Notes: generated by a model from the letters alone, not told the origin. 57,457 nucleotides of DNA from an uncultured Sphingomonadaceae bacterium (GCA_937995515.1 CALKJZ010000006.1:1-57457); one strand, 5' to 3'. Positions 1 to 8,942 are shown, numbered from the stretch's first letter. Numbers and translations: made by a program.

Positions 1-4
1 TTTT

Positions 5-43
5 CGGCGAGGAGCGTCGGCGAGGAGCGTCGGCGAGGCGCGT
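5..43. repeat. Short tandem repeat, three 13-bp units
   Basis: Three consecutive copies of CGGCGAGGAGCGT are visible. The first two are identical and the third has one A-to-C change at position 39. No coding frame explains it, and the stretch up to the lipoprotein start at 210 shows no other recognisable gene. It may continue to the left of the window edge. Confidence 0.7.
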
Positions 44-209
44 TCCTGACTGCCCCTTTTCCGCCCGCTGCCGAGACGTGGCCGCAAACGCTGGTGCTGT
101 CCGGAACGCTGCCTTGAGCCAGCAAGCTGCCAACTGGGGAATCGCCCTTGTCAACACGGGCTGGTTTCGGCCCCCGGGGGATCGGGGCGGGCCGCAGCGT
201 AGAGGCGGC

Positions 210-1271
210 ATGCGGCACAGGCGGCTCCTGATCCCGGCTCTTCTTGCTCTCCTCCTGCTTGCCGGCTGCGGCGGGCCGGGGAGCGAGCCGCGCCCAGAGC
301 CGCCTGCGGCACCGGTGGCGCCGCTGCCCGCGCCCCCGCCTGCGCCCGCGCCCCCGCCTGCGCCGCCCGTGGTGCCGCCGCGTGTCGAGCGGGACATCTC
401 GCCTGCCATCACCGGGCCGGGCATTGCCGCCGCCACCGGCGACCATTTCGTGACCAATCCCGACCCTCAAGCCCCGGCGCGGGGACGGCTGTTCGTCATG
501 CTCCCCGGCTCGGGGGGGACTCCGGCCTTCTATCGCCTTATCGTGCGGACCGCCGCCGCGCGCGGCACCCATGCCATCGGGCTGGCCTATGCCAATGCCG
601 AAGCCGTCAACGTGCTGTGCGCCCGGTCCACCGATCCCGAATGCACCGCGCGCGTGCGCCGCGAGATCCTGTTCGGCGAGCCGGCAAGCCCGCTCGTCGA
701 TGTGGATCCGCCCAACAGCATCGCCGGCCGGCTGACCGCGCTCCTGGCCTGGCTGGCCCGGACCTTCCCGGCCGAGGGCTGGGAGCAGTTTCTTGTCGGG
801 GGCCGGCCCGACTGGCGGCGGATCACGGTCGCCGGCCATTCCCAGGGGGGTGGGCATGCCGCCTTCCTTGCCAAGCTGGTGGAGCTCGACCGCGCCGTGA
901 TGTTCGCAAGCCCCGGCGACGGCGCCGGGCCGGGCACGCTGGCACCCTGGCTGTTCCTGCCCAATGCGACGCCCGCCGACCGGCTGTTCGGGTTCACGCA
1001 CACCGCTGATGATGCCGTGCCGCTGCAGCGCGCGCTCAGCGCGTGGAGCGCGATGGGCATGGCGGCCTTCGGCCCCCCGGTGTCGGTCGATGGCCGCGCG
1101 CCGCCCTTCGCCGGATCGCACCAGCTCACCACCAGCGCCACGCCACGGCCGGATGTGGGCGGGACTCTCTCCGAGACCCACGGCGCAACCGTTGTCGACC
1201 TGGTCACGCCCCGCGACGCAAGGGGCGACCCGCTCTTCCGGCCGGTCTGGATCCACATGGCCTTTCCGTGA
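210..1271 (+). CDS. Lipoprotein with alpha/beta-hydrolase domain
   Basis: The 353-residue product starts with a basic and hydrophobic signal ending in a lipobox (LLAGC, Cys20), so it should be an acylated, envelope-anchored protein. Residues about 28-58 form a proline/alanine-rich linker, typical of lipoproteins that hold a domain away from the membrane. The rest looks like a serine hydrolase: a beta-strand then GSGG near residue 100 (possible oxyanion loop), and a nucleophile elbow GHSQGG with Ser211. An Asp-containing segment (HTADDAVP) and a late His (ETHGA) could complete the triad. The reading frame is open upstream to a GTG at 78, but the ATG at 210 is preferred because it places the lipobox at the N-terminus. 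The substrate cannot be told. An esterase or a catalytically altered binding protein are both possible. Confidence 0.75.
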   Translation: MRHRRLLIPALLALLLLAGCGGPGSEPRPEPPAAPVAPLPAPPPAPAPPPAPPVVPPRVERDISPAITGPGIAAATGDHFVTNPDPQAPARGRLFVMLPGSGGTPAFYRLIVRTAAARGTHAIGLAYANAEAVNVLCARSTDPECTARVRREILFGEPASPLVDVDPPNSIAGRLTALLAWLARTFPAEGWEQFLVGGRPDWRRITVAGHSQGGGHAAFLAKLVELDRAVMFASPGDGAGPGTLAPWLFLPNATPADRLFGFTHTADDAVPLQRALSAWSAMGMAAFGPPVSVDGRAPPFAGSHQLTTSATPRPDVGGTLSETHGATVVDLVTPRDARGDPLFRPVWIHMAFP

Positions 1272-1316
1272 GCCGGGGGGTGTCGGGCCGGCCGCGGCCG
1301 TGCCAATGGCAAGGGG

Positions 1317-1943
1317 ATGCTCGACCGCTTTCTCGCCCGCCAGTTCGCCCGGCCCCATGGGCCTGCAGGCCAGCTGCTGCTCGGCCCGCTGCTCGACCGG
1401 GTGGGCAGGCCGATGATGGATGCCGCCTTTGCCGCCCTCGCCGCACACGCAGGCGAGCGCGTGCTCGATCTCGGGTTCGGTGGCGGCCACCTTTCGCGCC
1501 GGCTGCTGGCCGCGGGCACGAGGGTGGTCGGGGTGGACCACGCGCCGGCGATGGTGGCACGCGCCCGGCGGCGGCACCGCGCGGCGCTGCGCGAGGGCAG
1601 GGCAATCTTCCTCGAGGGCGCGGCCGAGGCCCTGCCGCTTGGAGGCTCGGCGGTGGACTGTGCGGCGAGCGTCAACACCATCTATTTTTGGCCTGAGCCG
1701 GCGGCCGTGTTCGCCGAGCTGCGCCGGGTGCTGGCGCCTGGCGGGCGCCTCGTGCTCGCCTTCCAGACCCCCGGGTCGGTTCGCGCCTGGCCCGGGCATG
1801 TGCACGGGTTTCGCGCCCACGCGGCCGAAGCCGTGGAGGCCGCGCTCGGTGCGGCCGGGCTTGCCCCGGTCCTCAGGGCCACGGCCCGTGCCCGCACCGT
1901 GGGTGACTATGTGCTCCTTGTCGCGCTACGGGATGGCCGATGA
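1317..1943 (+). CDS. Class I SAM-dependent methyltransferase
   Basis: The 208-residue protein has the Rossmann-type methyltransferase pattern. Motif I is VLDLGFGGG at about residues 50-58, followed by an acidic end of strand 2 (VVGVDHAP), and a motif IV-like segment before the late strand (PGGRLVLAF). This is the UbiE/Methyltransf_11 type that acts on small molecules. The N-terminal 40 residues (arginine- and leucine-rich) precede the SAM fold. It ends in an ATGA overlap with the thiE-like gene, so the two are probably translated together, but no functional link between them is known to me. The substrate is unknown. Confidence 0.8.
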   Translation: MLDRFLARQFARPHGPAGQLLLGPLLDRVGRPMMDAAFAALAAHAGERVLDLGFGGGHLSRRLLAAGTRVVGVDHAPAMVARARRRHRAALREGRAIFLEGAAEALPLGGSAVDCAASVNTIYFWPEPAAVFAELRRVLAPGGRLVLAFQTPGSVRAWPGHVHGFRAHAAEAVEAALGAAGLAPVLRATARARTVGDYVLLVALRDGR

Positions 1944-2602
1944 GCGATGACGACCCGGATTTTGCCGGCCTCTTCCCGTGCGAGCCGCGCCTGCCCTGCC
2001 AGCTCTACCTCATCTCGCCGCCGGCCTTCGACCTCGAGGCGCACGCCGAGGCACTCGAACAGGCGCTCGCCGCGCGCGGCCCCGTTGCCGCCTACCAGCT
2101 CCGGATGAAGGGCGCGCCCGATGCCATGATCCTGCGCGCGGCGGCCCGGCTGCAGCCGCTGTGCGTGGCGCATGATGTCGCCTTCATCGTCAACGACAGC
2201 GCCGAACTCGCCGCCCAATGTGGCGCCGATGGTGTCCACCTCGGGCAGGAGGATGGAAGCATCCTGCATGCGCGCGCGCTTCTTGGCGCCCATGCGCAGA
2301 TCGGGGTGACCTGCCACAACTCCCGCCACCTGGCGATGGAAGCCGGCGAGGCGGGCGCGAACTATGTGGCCTTCGGCGCCTTTTTCGAATCGGGCACGAA
2401 GGCCGTGCGCCACCGCGCGACCCCCGACATCCTCGCCTGGTGGACGACGATCTCGCCGATTCCCTGCGTGGCGATCGGCGGGATTTCGCCCTCGAACTGC
2501 CGCCCGCTGGTGGCGGCCGGGGCGGACTTCCTGGCTGTCTCGGCATCGGTCTGGAAGGCGCCCGAAGGCCCGGCGGCTGCGGTCGCCGCCTTCCGCCTCT
2601 AG
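1940..2602 (+). CDS. thiE: Thiamine phosphate synthase (ThiE-like)
   Basis: ThiE joins HMP-pyrophosphate and thiazole phosphate to give thiamine monophosphate in the cytosol. The 220-residue protein shows the TIM-barrel signatures of the family: QLRMK near residue 53, then VNDSAEL and GADGVHLGQED (substrate and Mg/pyrophosphate-binding region), IGVTCHN, YVAFGAFFESGTK and the closing VAIGGI strand. The usual Arg after VND is replaced by Ser, a departure from most ThiE sequences. The start overlaps the preceding stop by four bases. thiC lies 43 kb away with a TPP riboswitch, whereas no riboswitch is visible here. Some ThiE-fold proteins (TenI) are not synthases, so the specific activity is likely but not proven. 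Confidence 0.8.
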   Translation: MSDDDPDFAGLFPCEPRLPCQLYLISPPAFDLEAHAEALEQALAARGPVAAYQLRMKGAPDAMILRAAARLQPLCVAHDVAFIVNDSAELAAQCGADGVHLGQEDGSILHARALLGAHAQIGVTCHNSRHLAMEAGEAGANYVAFGAFFESGTKAVRHRATPDILAWWTTISPIPCVAIGGISPSNCRPLVAAGADFLAVSASVWKAPEGPAAAVAAFRL

Positions 2603-2639
2603 CTTCCGGCTTCGGGCGGGGCGTTCCGCGTTTCTGTCG

Positions 2640-2778
2640 GATCCATACAAAAATTGGTTAAGTTTCGGCTTTTTCCGGAGTGTAAATTCCGTTATATTCT
2701 TTCCACTACTTGGTGAGAGATAAATCCCTGGTAGACCAGTGAAAATCGAAACAGGCAAAGCAAAAACAGGAGGAAGAT
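2640..2778 (+). promoter_or_regulatory. AT-rich promoter and leader of the protease gene
   Basis: This stretch is much richer in A and T than anything nearby. TATATT at 2693-2698 is a candidate -10 element. The matching -35 is poor (TTTTTC at 2670-2675). A small hairpin CTGGT-AG-ACCAG lies at 2728-2739, followed by an A- and purine-rich, probably unstructured leader ending in a strong Shine-Dalgarno AGGAGG seven bases or so before the ATG at 2779. The layout suggests a separately and efficiently expressed gene. The regulator is unknown. Confidence 0.5.
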
Positions 2779-4137
2779 ATGGCTGATCTGATGCAGAATC
2801 CAGACTCGATCATTGCCGATCTTCTTGAGGCCGGCGCGCTCGATGCGGCGGCGCTTGATCCGGGCGCACCGATCGAAACCGGCCGCAGGATCGTGACGTT
2901 TCGCGAGGATGCGGCAAGGGAAGGTGCGGCCGCGCTCGAGGCGATGGTTGCCGGCAAGTTGGCGCACAGCGGCGACTTTTCCGGGCACGCGGTCGAGGAG
3001 GCCGGCATTGCCGATGCCGCCGGGCTGGTCTTCGACGAGATCAGCGTTGCCGTGCTCGGTGCCGAGGCCGGTGCGGCATTGGCCGAGGCGATGATGGCCA
3101 GCGCCGGGGCAGCCGATGATTCCGCCTCCGACAGCGCGATCCTTGCCGTCGAGCCGGAGGTACTGGTGTTTCCCGCCGGGATTTCGGCAGACGAGTTTCT
3201 GCGCGGCTTTGCCGCCGCCTCGACGGCCATCCGCGACGGGCTGGTGGGCCGCGGGGCGGAGATTTCGCCCGCGCCCCCGCCGGGAGAAGACCGCGCGCCC
3301 GACGCGCTTGCGGTGGGCAACACGTGGGGCATCCTTGCCACCGGCGCCCACGCCAGCCGGTTCTCGGGCGCTGGCATCAAGGTAGCTGTGCTCGATACCG
3401 GCTTCGATTTCCGCCACCCGGACTTTGCCGGCCGGCCGATCGCGCACAGCAGCTTCATTGCGGGCGAGACCGCGCAAGATGGTCACGGGCACGGCACCCA
3501 CTGCACGGGCACCGCCTGCGGGCCTCGCGCTCCGGCAGGCATGATTCCCCGCTATGGCGTGGCCTTCGCTTCGCAGATCTTCATCGGCAAGGTGCTCTCG
3601 AACGGGGGCGGCGGCACGACCGCTACGGTTCTGGCGGGCATGAACTGGGCGGTTGCCAACCGCTGCGAGGTCATCTCGCTGTCGCTGGGCGGCGGTGGCG
3701 GGCCCTATGTGGCCTATACCGCAGCGGGTGACGCGGCGCTGAGGCGGGGCTGCCTCATGATTGCCGCGGCCGGCAACGACAGCCGCCGGCCGGCCGTCGT
3801 GCGCCCGTGCAGCGCGCCGGCCAACTCGCCCACCATCATGTCGGTGGCCGCGCTCGAGCCCAACCTTACGACGGCGCCCTATTCCAACGGCCCGCCGATC
3901 GACATCGCAGGGCCTGGCAGCAGCGTGTTCTCCAGCTATCCGATGCCGCGGCGCCATGCGACGCTTTCGGGCACCAGCATGGCCACCCCGCACGTTTCGG
4001 GCTGTGCCGCGCTCCTTGCCCAGGCGGGCGGGCCGGGCATGCGCGCGGGCACGCTGAGGGCACGGCTGCGCGCCATGGCGCGGCCGCTTCCTGGAAGGCC
4101 CGACGTCGGCGCCGGGCTGGTGCAGGCAGTGCCCTGA
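2779..4137 (+). CDS. Subtilisin-family (S8) serine protease
   Basis: The 452-residue protein carries the full S8 triad: Asp206 (VAVLDTGFD), His238 (GHGHGTHC) and Ser400 (GTSMATPH), with Asn333 (AAAGND) as oxyanion residue. The first 190 or so residues look like a propeptide. They include a strand-like RRIVTF near 37-42 and an ILAVEPE segment near 121-127 that resembles the end of inhibitor-I9 prodomains. There is no signal peptide or lipobox at the N-terminus, so the protein is either cytoplasmic or secreted by another route. It has an unusually strong ribosome binding site in an AT-rich leader. The gene is followed by a hairpin and then a small I9-like gene, which may encode a partner inhibitor or chaperone. 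The physiological substrate is unknown. Confidence 0.9.
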   Translation: MADLMQNPDSIIADLLEAGALDAAALDPGAPIETGRRIVTFREDAAREGAAALEAMVAGKLAHSGDFSGHAVEEAGIADAAGLVFDEISVAVLGAEAGAALAEAMMASAGAADDSASDSAILAVEPEVLVFPAGISADEFLRGFAAASTAIRDGLVGRGAEISPAPPPGEDRAPDALAVGNTWGILATGAHASRFSGAGIKVAVLDTGFDFRHPDFAGRPIAHSSFIAGETAQDGHGHGTHCTGTACGPRAPAGMIPRYGVAFASQIFIGKVLSNGGGGTTATVLAGMNWAVANRCEVISLSLGGGGGPYVAYTAAGDAALRRGCLMIAAAGNDSRRPAVVRPCSAPANSPTIMSVAALEPNLTTAPYSNGPPIDIAGPGSSVFSSYPMPRRHATLSGTSMATPHVSGCAALLAQAGGPGMRAGTLRARLRAMARPLPGRPDVGAGLVQAVP

Positions 4138-4164
4138 GCGGCTGGCCACGCGGCAGGGCGGCCC

Positions 4165-4190
4165 GGGGGCGGGGCAACCCGCCCCCGTTT
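4165..4190 (+). terminator. Strong GC hairpin with GCAA tetraloop after the protease gene
   Basis: Nine perfect base pairs (GGGGGCGGG 4165-4173 with CCCGCCCCC 4178-4186) are closed by a GCAA tetraloop of the GNRA class, followed by G and only three T. It may be a weak terminator or an attenuator or stabilising hairpin that sets different levels for the protease and the downstream small gene. Confidence 0.5.
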
Positions 4191-4254
4191 GCCCTGTGCA
4201 CGATCGCGTCCCGGGTGTAGGGACGCAGGCAAGGAGACAGGCGAGGAGAAGGGC

Positions 4255-4488
4255 ATGACCGAGCTCATCATCACGCTTGCCCCCGGCGCCGACAGGAAGG
4301 GGGTGGCCGAAAGGCTGAAGGCCGCGGGCTTCCGGCTCGAGCAGGAGCTCGAGGCCCTTGCAATGCTGACCGGCCATGCCGATCCGGAGGCCGTCGCCCG
4401 CCTCGGGGCGGTCGAGGGCGTGGCCGCGGTCGAGGAGAGCCAGCCCGTCCGGATTCCGCCGGAGGGGCCGCAGGGCGGCGCCCGCTGA
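4255..4488 (+). CDS. Small propeptide-like (inhibitor I9-type) protein
   Basis: The 77-residue protein has no signal peptide. Its predicted pattern is strand (TELIITLA), helix (DRKGVAERLKAAGF), strand, helix (DPEAVARLGA), then VAAVEESQPVRIP. This is the order and the closing valine/glutamate/proline sequence seen in subtilisin propeptides and free I9-type inhibitors. ATG 4255 is chosen because a GAGGAGAAGG ribosome binding site lies just upstream; the open frame extends further up without one. It sits 117 bases after the S8 protease, so it could be an inhibitor or folding chaperone supplied in trans. That pairing is inferred from position and from the resemblance, not shown. Confidence 0.6.
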   Translation: MTELIITLAPGADRKGVAERLKAAGFRLEQELEALAMLTGHADPEAVARLGAVEGVAAVEESQPVRIPPEGPQGGAR

Positions 4489-4569
4489 CGGCACGCACGG
4501 GGGCCTCGCGCGGTTGCCCTCGGGCGCCGATCGGGCTAGGCGCTGCGCAGCTTTCTGGCAGGTGCAGGC

Positions 4570-5133
4570 ATGAAGATCAGCGGCGTGGACATTCGTCCCG
4601 GCAACATCATCGAATATGAAGGCTCCATCTGGCGCGCAGTGAAGACGCAGCACACCCAGCCCGGCAAGGGCGGGGCCTACATGCAGGTCGAAATGAAGAA
4701 TGTGCTCGACGGGCGGAAGACGAACGTGCGGTTCCGTTCCTCCGAGACGGTCGAGCGGGTGCGGCTCGATACCAAGGATTTCCAGTTCCTCTATGCCGAG
4801 GGCGACAGCCTGGTCTTCATGGACAAGGAAAGCTATGAGCAGGTCCAGCTGCCGCGGGACCTCCTGGGCGATGCCGCCGCCTTCCTGGCCGATGGCATGG
4901 ATGTGACGATGGAACTCTACGACGAGCGGCCGATCTCGGTGCAGCTGCCCGAGCAGGTGGAGGCCACGGTTGCCGAGGCCGACGCGGTGGTGAAGGGGCA
5001 GACGGCAAGCTCGTCCTACAAGCCGGCCGTGCTCGACAATGGCGTGCGGATCATGGTACCGCCGCACATCGAGGCCGGCACGCGGGTAATCGTGAACGTC
5101 TACGAACAGGAATATGTCCGCCGCGCGGACTGA
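4570..5133 (+). CDS. efp: Elongation factor P
   Basis: EF-P binds the ribosome between the P and E sites and relieves stalling at consecutive prolines. The 187-residue length and three-domain layout are standard: the N-terminal KOW-like domain starts [11 protein letters not shown], and the C-terminal domain has the [13 protein letters not shown] segment. The tip loop reads [11 protein letters not shown], placing Lys33 at the position that enters the peptidyl-transferase region. Lysine, not arginine, suggests either EpmAB-type modification or none; no modification gene is in this window. The stop is followed by a GC palindrome at 5137-5150. The inositol-monophosphatase gene follows after 52 bases, a common alphaproteobacterial pairing. 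Confidence 0.97.
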   Translation: MKISGVDIRPGNIIEYEGSIWRAVKTQHTQPGKGGAYMQVEMKNVLDGRKTNVRFRSSETVERVRLDTKDFQFLYAEGDSLVFMDKESYEQVQLPRDLLGDAAAFLADGMDVTMELYDERPISVQLPEQVEATVAEADAVVKGQTASSSYKPAVLDNGVRIMVPPHIEAGTRVIVNVYEQEYVRRAD

Positions 5134-5185
5134 GCCGGGCGCGCGCGCCCGCAGCCGGTGCCGCTTTTGCTGAGGCCGGACAGAG

Positions 5186-5986
5186 GTGGCCCAATCTGCC
5201 ATCATCACCGTGATCGAGCGCGCCTGCCGCCGCGCCGCGCCGCGGCTGCGCCGCGATTTCGGGGAAGTCTCGCAGCTCCAGGTCTCGCGCAAGGGGCCGT
5301 CGGATTTCGTCTCGGTTGCCGACAGGGCGGCCGAGCGGACGCTGGTCGAGGAACTCTCCCACGCCCGGCCGGGCTGGGGCTTCGTCTTGGAAGAGGGTGC
5401 CGACATCGCGGGCAAGGAGGGGGCGCCGCGCTTCATCATCGACCCGCTTGATGGCACCACCAACTTCCTCCACGGGATCCCCCACTTTTCGATCTCGATT
5501 GCCGTAGAGCACGAGGGGGTGGTGCAGGCCGGCCTCGTCTACCAGCCGCTTACCGACGAAAGCTTCTGGGCCGAGCGGGGCCGCGGGGCCTGGCTCAACA
5601 ACCAGCGGCTGCGCGTCTCCGGCCGGGCTGCGCTTGGCGATGCGCTGGTGGCAACCGGCATTCCCTATCGCGGCCACGGCGACCAGGCACAGTTCGAATC
5701 GATCCTTTCGGCCGTCATCCCGGAGGTGGCAGGGATCCGCCGGTTCGGTGCGGCCAGTCTCGATCTCGCCTGGGTGGCCGCTGGCCGCTTCGACGGCTTC
5801 TGGGAACAGGGGCTCGCGCCATGGGATGTGGCCGCCGGCATCCTGCTCGTGCGCGAGGCGGGCGGTTTCGTGACCGATTTCCGCGGCGGCGACAAGATGG
5901 TGGAGCGGCGCGAGATCGTGGCGGGCAATGGCGAGCTCCAGTCCCGCCTGCACCGGCTCGTGGCCGGTGCACTGAGGGTCTCATAG
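5186..5986 (+). CDS. suhB: Inositol monophosphatase family protein (SuhB-like)
   Basis: The 266-residue protein belongs to the Li-sensitive Mg-dependent phosphatase family that hydrolyses inositol 1-phosphate and related sugar phosphates. The metal-binding residues are visible: VLEEG (Glu), then DPLDGTTNF, and the late APWDVAAG motif. The start used is GTG at 5186 because it leads directly into the usual N-terminal helix (QSAIITVIERA). No in-frame ATG fits. It follows efp by 52 bases. SuhB proteins in other bacteria also take part in rRNA antitermination, so the phosphatase reaction may not be the only role. Confidence 0.92.
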   Translation: MAQSAIITVIERACRRAAPRLRRDFGEVSQLQVSRKGPSDFVSVADRAAERTLVEELSHARPGWGFVLEEGADIAGKEGAPRFIIDPLDGTTNFLHGIPHFSISIAVEHEGVVQAGLVYQPLTDESFWAERGRGAWLNNQRLRVSGRAALGDALVATGIPYRGHGDQAQFESILSAVIPEVAGIRRFGAASLDLAWVAAGRFDGFWEQGLAPWDVAAGILLVREAGGFVTDFRGGDKMVERREIVAGNGELQSRLHRLVAGALRVS

Positions 5987-6085
5987 CCACCGCAAGACCG
6001 CGCAGGGCCACATGGCAGGCATGCGGCATCGAAGCGGCTTGTGGCGGGGCCCGCTTGCCTCTAGGCGGGAGCGGAAAGGTGGCGC

Positions 6086-6481
6086 ATGCCCGACGTGACC
6101 GAACTGACGATTGCCTATCTTCCAATCCTCATGTTCCTTGGGGTGGCGACCGCCTTTGCCCTGCTGTTCGTGTTCGCGCCGATGGCGGTCTCGCGGGCGG
6201 GGGGCACGCACAAACCCTATTTTGCCAAGCTGACCGAGTATGAAAGCGGCTTTCCCGCCTTTTCCTCGGCCCGGCTCCAGTTCGATGTCCGCTTCTATCT
6301 TGTGGCCATCCTGTTCATCATTTTCGATCTCGAGGTGGCGTTTCTGTTCCCGTGGGCGGTCAGCCTGTCGCAGATGGGCCCGGATCTCATGCTTGCCTGG
6401 GTGTCCATGATGGTCTTCCTTGGCGTGCTGACCGTGGGCTTCATCTACGAGTGGAAGAAGGGCGCGCTGGACTGGGAGTGA
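6086..6481 (+). CDS. nuoA: NADH-quinone oxidoreductase subunit A
   Basis: This is the first gene of the complex I operon. The 131-residue membrane subunit has three hydrophobic helices and the family loop between the first and second helices (KLTEYESGF, followed by FDVRFYLVA and [12 protein letters not shown]), which forms part of the quinone-site and proton-channel region. A purine-rich AAAGG lies before the ATG. The 99-base gap upstream contains no gene and presumably holds the operon promoter, but I see no clear -35/-10 pair. The stop overlaps the nuoB start by one base (TGATG). Confidence 0.96.
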   Translation: MPDVTELTIAYLPILMFLGVATAFALLFVFAPMAVSRAGGTHKPYFAKLTEYESGFPAFSSARLQFDVRFYLVAILFIIFDLEVAFLFPWAVSLSQMGPDLMLAWVSMMVFLGVLTVGFIYEWKKGALDWE

Positions 6482-7065
6482 TGAACGAGCTCGCCACCCC
6501 GCCTGCTGCCGCTCCGGAGCCGGGGCTGGTCGGCCCCGGCGGCCGGCCGCTCTCACGCAACCCGGCCGCACAGGATTCCTATTTCCGCGATGTTGCCTCG
6601 GAAATGTCGAACAAGGGCTTTCTTGTCACCAGCCTCGAGGATGCGGTCAACTGGGCGCGCACCGGTTCGCTCTGGTGGATGACCTTCGGCCTGGCCTGCT
6701 GCGCGGTTGAGATGATGCACACCAACATGCCGCGCTACGACATGGAGCGGTTCGGGGCGGCTCCGCGCGCCTCACCGCGCCAGTCGGACCTGATGATCGT
6801 GGCGGGTACGCTGTGCAACAAGATGGCGCCGGCACTCCGGCGCGTCTATGACCAGATGCCCGAGCCGCGCTACGTGATCTCGATGGGCAGCTGCGCCAAT
6901 GGCGGCGGCTACTACCACTACAGCTATTCCGTGGTCCGCGGGTGCGACCGGATCGTGCCGGTCGACATCTATGTCCCCGGCTGCCCGCCGACCGCCGAGG
7001 CCCTGCTCTACGGCATCATGGCGCTGCAGCGGAAAATCCGCCGCACCGGCACCTTCGAGCGCTAG
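6481..7065 (+). CDS. nuoB: NADH-quinone oxidoreductase subunit B
   Basis: NuoB carries cluster N2, the last iron-sulfur centre before ubiquinone. The 194-residue protein has all four ligands: adjacent Cys73-Cys74 (LACCAVEMM), Cys138 (GSCANGGG) and Cys168 (VPGCPPTAE). The N-terminal 25 residues are proline/alanine-rich and variable. ATG 6481 is preferred to the GTG directly before it because it overlaps the nuoA stop in the same way as other junctions of this operon. Confidence 0.97.
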   Translation: MNELATPPAAAPEPGLVGPGGRPLSRNPAAQDSYFRDVASEMSNKGFLVTSLEDAVNWARTGSLWWMTFGLACCAVEMMHTNMPRYDMERFGAAPRASPRQSDLMIVAGTLCNKMAPALRRVYDQMPEPRYVISMGSCANGGGYYHYSYSVVRGCDRIVPVDIYVPGCPPTAEALLYGIMALQRKIRRTGTFER

Positions 7066-7074
7066 GGTTCAGCC

Positions 7075-7713
7075 ATGGTTGCCCATCTGCCCGCCATTGT
7101 CGCATCCGAAGGCCTGCTGGAGCGCGCCCGGTCGCTGCTGGGCAGCTTTCTCCTCGAGGCCCGGCTGCGGCATGGCGAGCTTTCCCTGCGGGTGGCGCGC
7201 ACGGCGATCTACGAAGTGCTGCGGATCCTGAGGGACACGCGCGATCTGGCCTTCGACCAGCTGATCGACATCTGCGGGGTCGACTGGCCGGAACGCGCCG
7301 AGCGGTTCGACGTGGTCTATCACCTCCTTTCGATGAAGCACAACCAGCGCATCCGGGTGACGCTTGCAACCGACGAGGCGAACCCGGTGCCCTCGGTTGT
7401 CGACCTCTTTCCGGTGGCCGGCTGGTTCGAGCGCGAGACGTGGGACATGTTCGGTGTGCTGTTCGAGGGCAACCCGGACCTGCGCCGGATCCTTACCGAC
7501 TATGGGTTCGAGGGGCACCCGTTCCGCAAGGATTTCCCGCTGACGGGCCATGTCGAGCTGCGCTATTCCGCAAGCGAGGAGCGGGTGGTCTACGAGCCTG
7601 TCCGGCTGAAGCAGGATTTTCGCGATTTCGATTTCCTCTCGCCGTGGGAGGGCATGCTGCCGGGCGATGAAAAGGCGGGGCCGGCGGCCGACAAGCGGGA
7701 GGGCGGTGCGTGA
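7075..7713 (+). CDS. nuoC: NADH-quinone oxidoreductase subunit C
   Basis: This is the 30-kDa-type peripheral-arm subunit, here separate from NuoD as in other alphaproteobacteria (they are fused in E. coli). The 212-residue protein shows the family segments [21 protein letters not shown], and the signature [10 protein letters not shown] followed by [19 protein letters not shown]. The acidic and charged C-terminal 20 residues are not conserved. The stop overlaps the nuoD GTG start (GTGA). Confidence 0.97.
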   Translation: MVAHLPAIVASEGLLERARSLLGSFLLEARLRHGELSLRVARTAIYEVLRILRDTRDLAFDQLIDICGVDWPERAERFDVVYHLLSMKHNQRIRVTLATDEANPVPSVVDLFPVAGWFERETWDMFGVLFEGNPDLRRILTDYGFEGHPFRKDFPLTGHVELRYSASEERVVYEPVRLKQDFRDFDFLSPWEGMLPGDEKAGPAADKREGGA

Positions 7714-8942
7714 ACGACATGTCTGCTGTGCCCGCGCGCGAGACGGTGCCGACCACCGCCGAGACGGGCATCCAGAACTACATGATCAACTTCGGCCCGC
7801 AGCACCCGGCCGCGCACGGCGTGCTGCGGCTGGTGATGGAGCTCGACGGCGAGGTGATCGAGCGGGTCGACCCGCATATCGGCCTCCTCCACCGGGGCAC
7901 GGAAAAGCTCTGCGAATACAAGACCTACCTCCAGGCGCTACCCTATCTCGACCGGCTCGACTACTGCTCGCCCATGTGCATGGAGCACTCCTATGTGCTC
8001 GCCATCGAAAAGCTTCTCGGGCTCGAGATCCCGCCGAAGGCACAGGTCCTGCGCACGCTCTGGGCCGAACTCACGCGCATTTCCAACCACATTCTGAACA
8101 CCACGACCCATGCGATGGACGTGGGCGCGCTCACGCCCATTCTCTGGCTCTTTGCCGAGCGCGAGCGGCTCTATGAGTTCTCCGAGCGGGTCTCGGGCGC
8201 GCGGATGCACGCGGCCTGGTTCCGGGTGGGCGGTGTCCACCAGGACATGCCCGAGGGCCTTGCCGACGACATCCGCGACTTCGCCGACCGCTTCCCCAGG
8301 GCGCTCGACGACGTGCAGGCGCTGGTTGCCGACAACCGGATCTTCAAGCAGCGCAACGTCGACATCGGGGTGATCTCGGCGAAGGACGCGATCGCCTGGG
8401 GATTTACCGGCCCGTGCCTGCGCGCGAGCGGGATCCCGTGGGATCTGCGCAAGGCGCAGCCCTACGAGATCTATGGCGAGCTCGAGTTCGAGGTGCCGGT
8501 CGGCAACCGGGGCGACTGCTACGACCGGTTCATGGTGCGCATGGAGGAGATGCGCCAGTCGATCCGCATCGTCCACCAGTGCCTCAACCGGCTGAAGCAC
8601 ATGCAGGGCGAGCCGGTGATGGCTGCGGACCCGCGGATCGTGCCGCCCCGGCGCGCCGAGATGAAGCGCTCGATGGAGGCGCTGATCGCGCATTTCAAGC
8701 TCTACACCGAGGGCTTCAAGGTGCCGCCGGGTGAAGTCTATGTGGCAACCGAAAGCCCGAAGGGCGAGTTCGGGGTCTATCTCGTTTCCGACGGCACCAA
8801 CCGGCCCTATCGCCTGCATTTCCGGGTGACAGGCTTTGCCCATCTGCAGGCGATGGACGTTCTCTGCCGCGGGCACATGCTTGCCGATGCGCCGGCGATC
8901 CTCGGCAGCCTCGACATCGTGTTCGGGGAGGTGGACAGGTGA
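7710..8942 (+). CDS. nuoD: NADH-quinone oxidoreductase subunit D
   Basis: The 49-kDa-type subunit lines the ubiquinone cavity with NuoB and descends from the large subunit of NiFe hydrogenases. The 410-residue protein has [11 protein letters not shown] near the N-terminus (the His-containing quinone-site loop) and the [12 protein letters not shown] segment. Tyr in the [11 protein letters not shown] stretch and the C-terminal [13 protein letters not shown] are as expected. The start is GTG at 7710, overlapping the nuoC stop by four bases. An ATG three codons later is the alternative. Confidence 0.97.
   Translation: MNDMSAVPARETVPTTAETGIQNYMINFGPQHPAAHGVLRLVMELDGEVIERVDPHIGLLHRGTEKLCEYKTYLQALPYLDRLDYCSPMCMEHSYVLAIEKLLGLEIPPKAQVLRTLWAELTRISNHILNTTTHAMDVGALTPILWLFAERERLYEFSERVSGARMHAAWFRVGGVHQDMPEGLADDIRDFADRFPRALDDVQALVADNRIFKQRNVDIGVISAKDAIAWGFTGPCLRASGIPWDLRKAQPYEIYGELEFEVPVGNRGDCYDRFMVRMEEMRQSIRIVHQCLNRLKHMQGEPVMAADPRIVPPRRAEMKRSMEALIAHFKLYTEGFKVPPGEVYVATESPKGEFGVYLVSDGTNRPYRLHFRVTGFAHLQAMDVLCRGHMLADAPAILGSLDIVFGEVDR

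Noticed and set aside
2692-5463. Very long open frame (over 900 codons) on the minus strand across the protease, efp and suhB-like genes
   Set aside because: It is rich in Arg, Gly and His with no domain, and it lies antisense to three genes with clear family motifs. Codon structure at high GC makes such mirror frames common.
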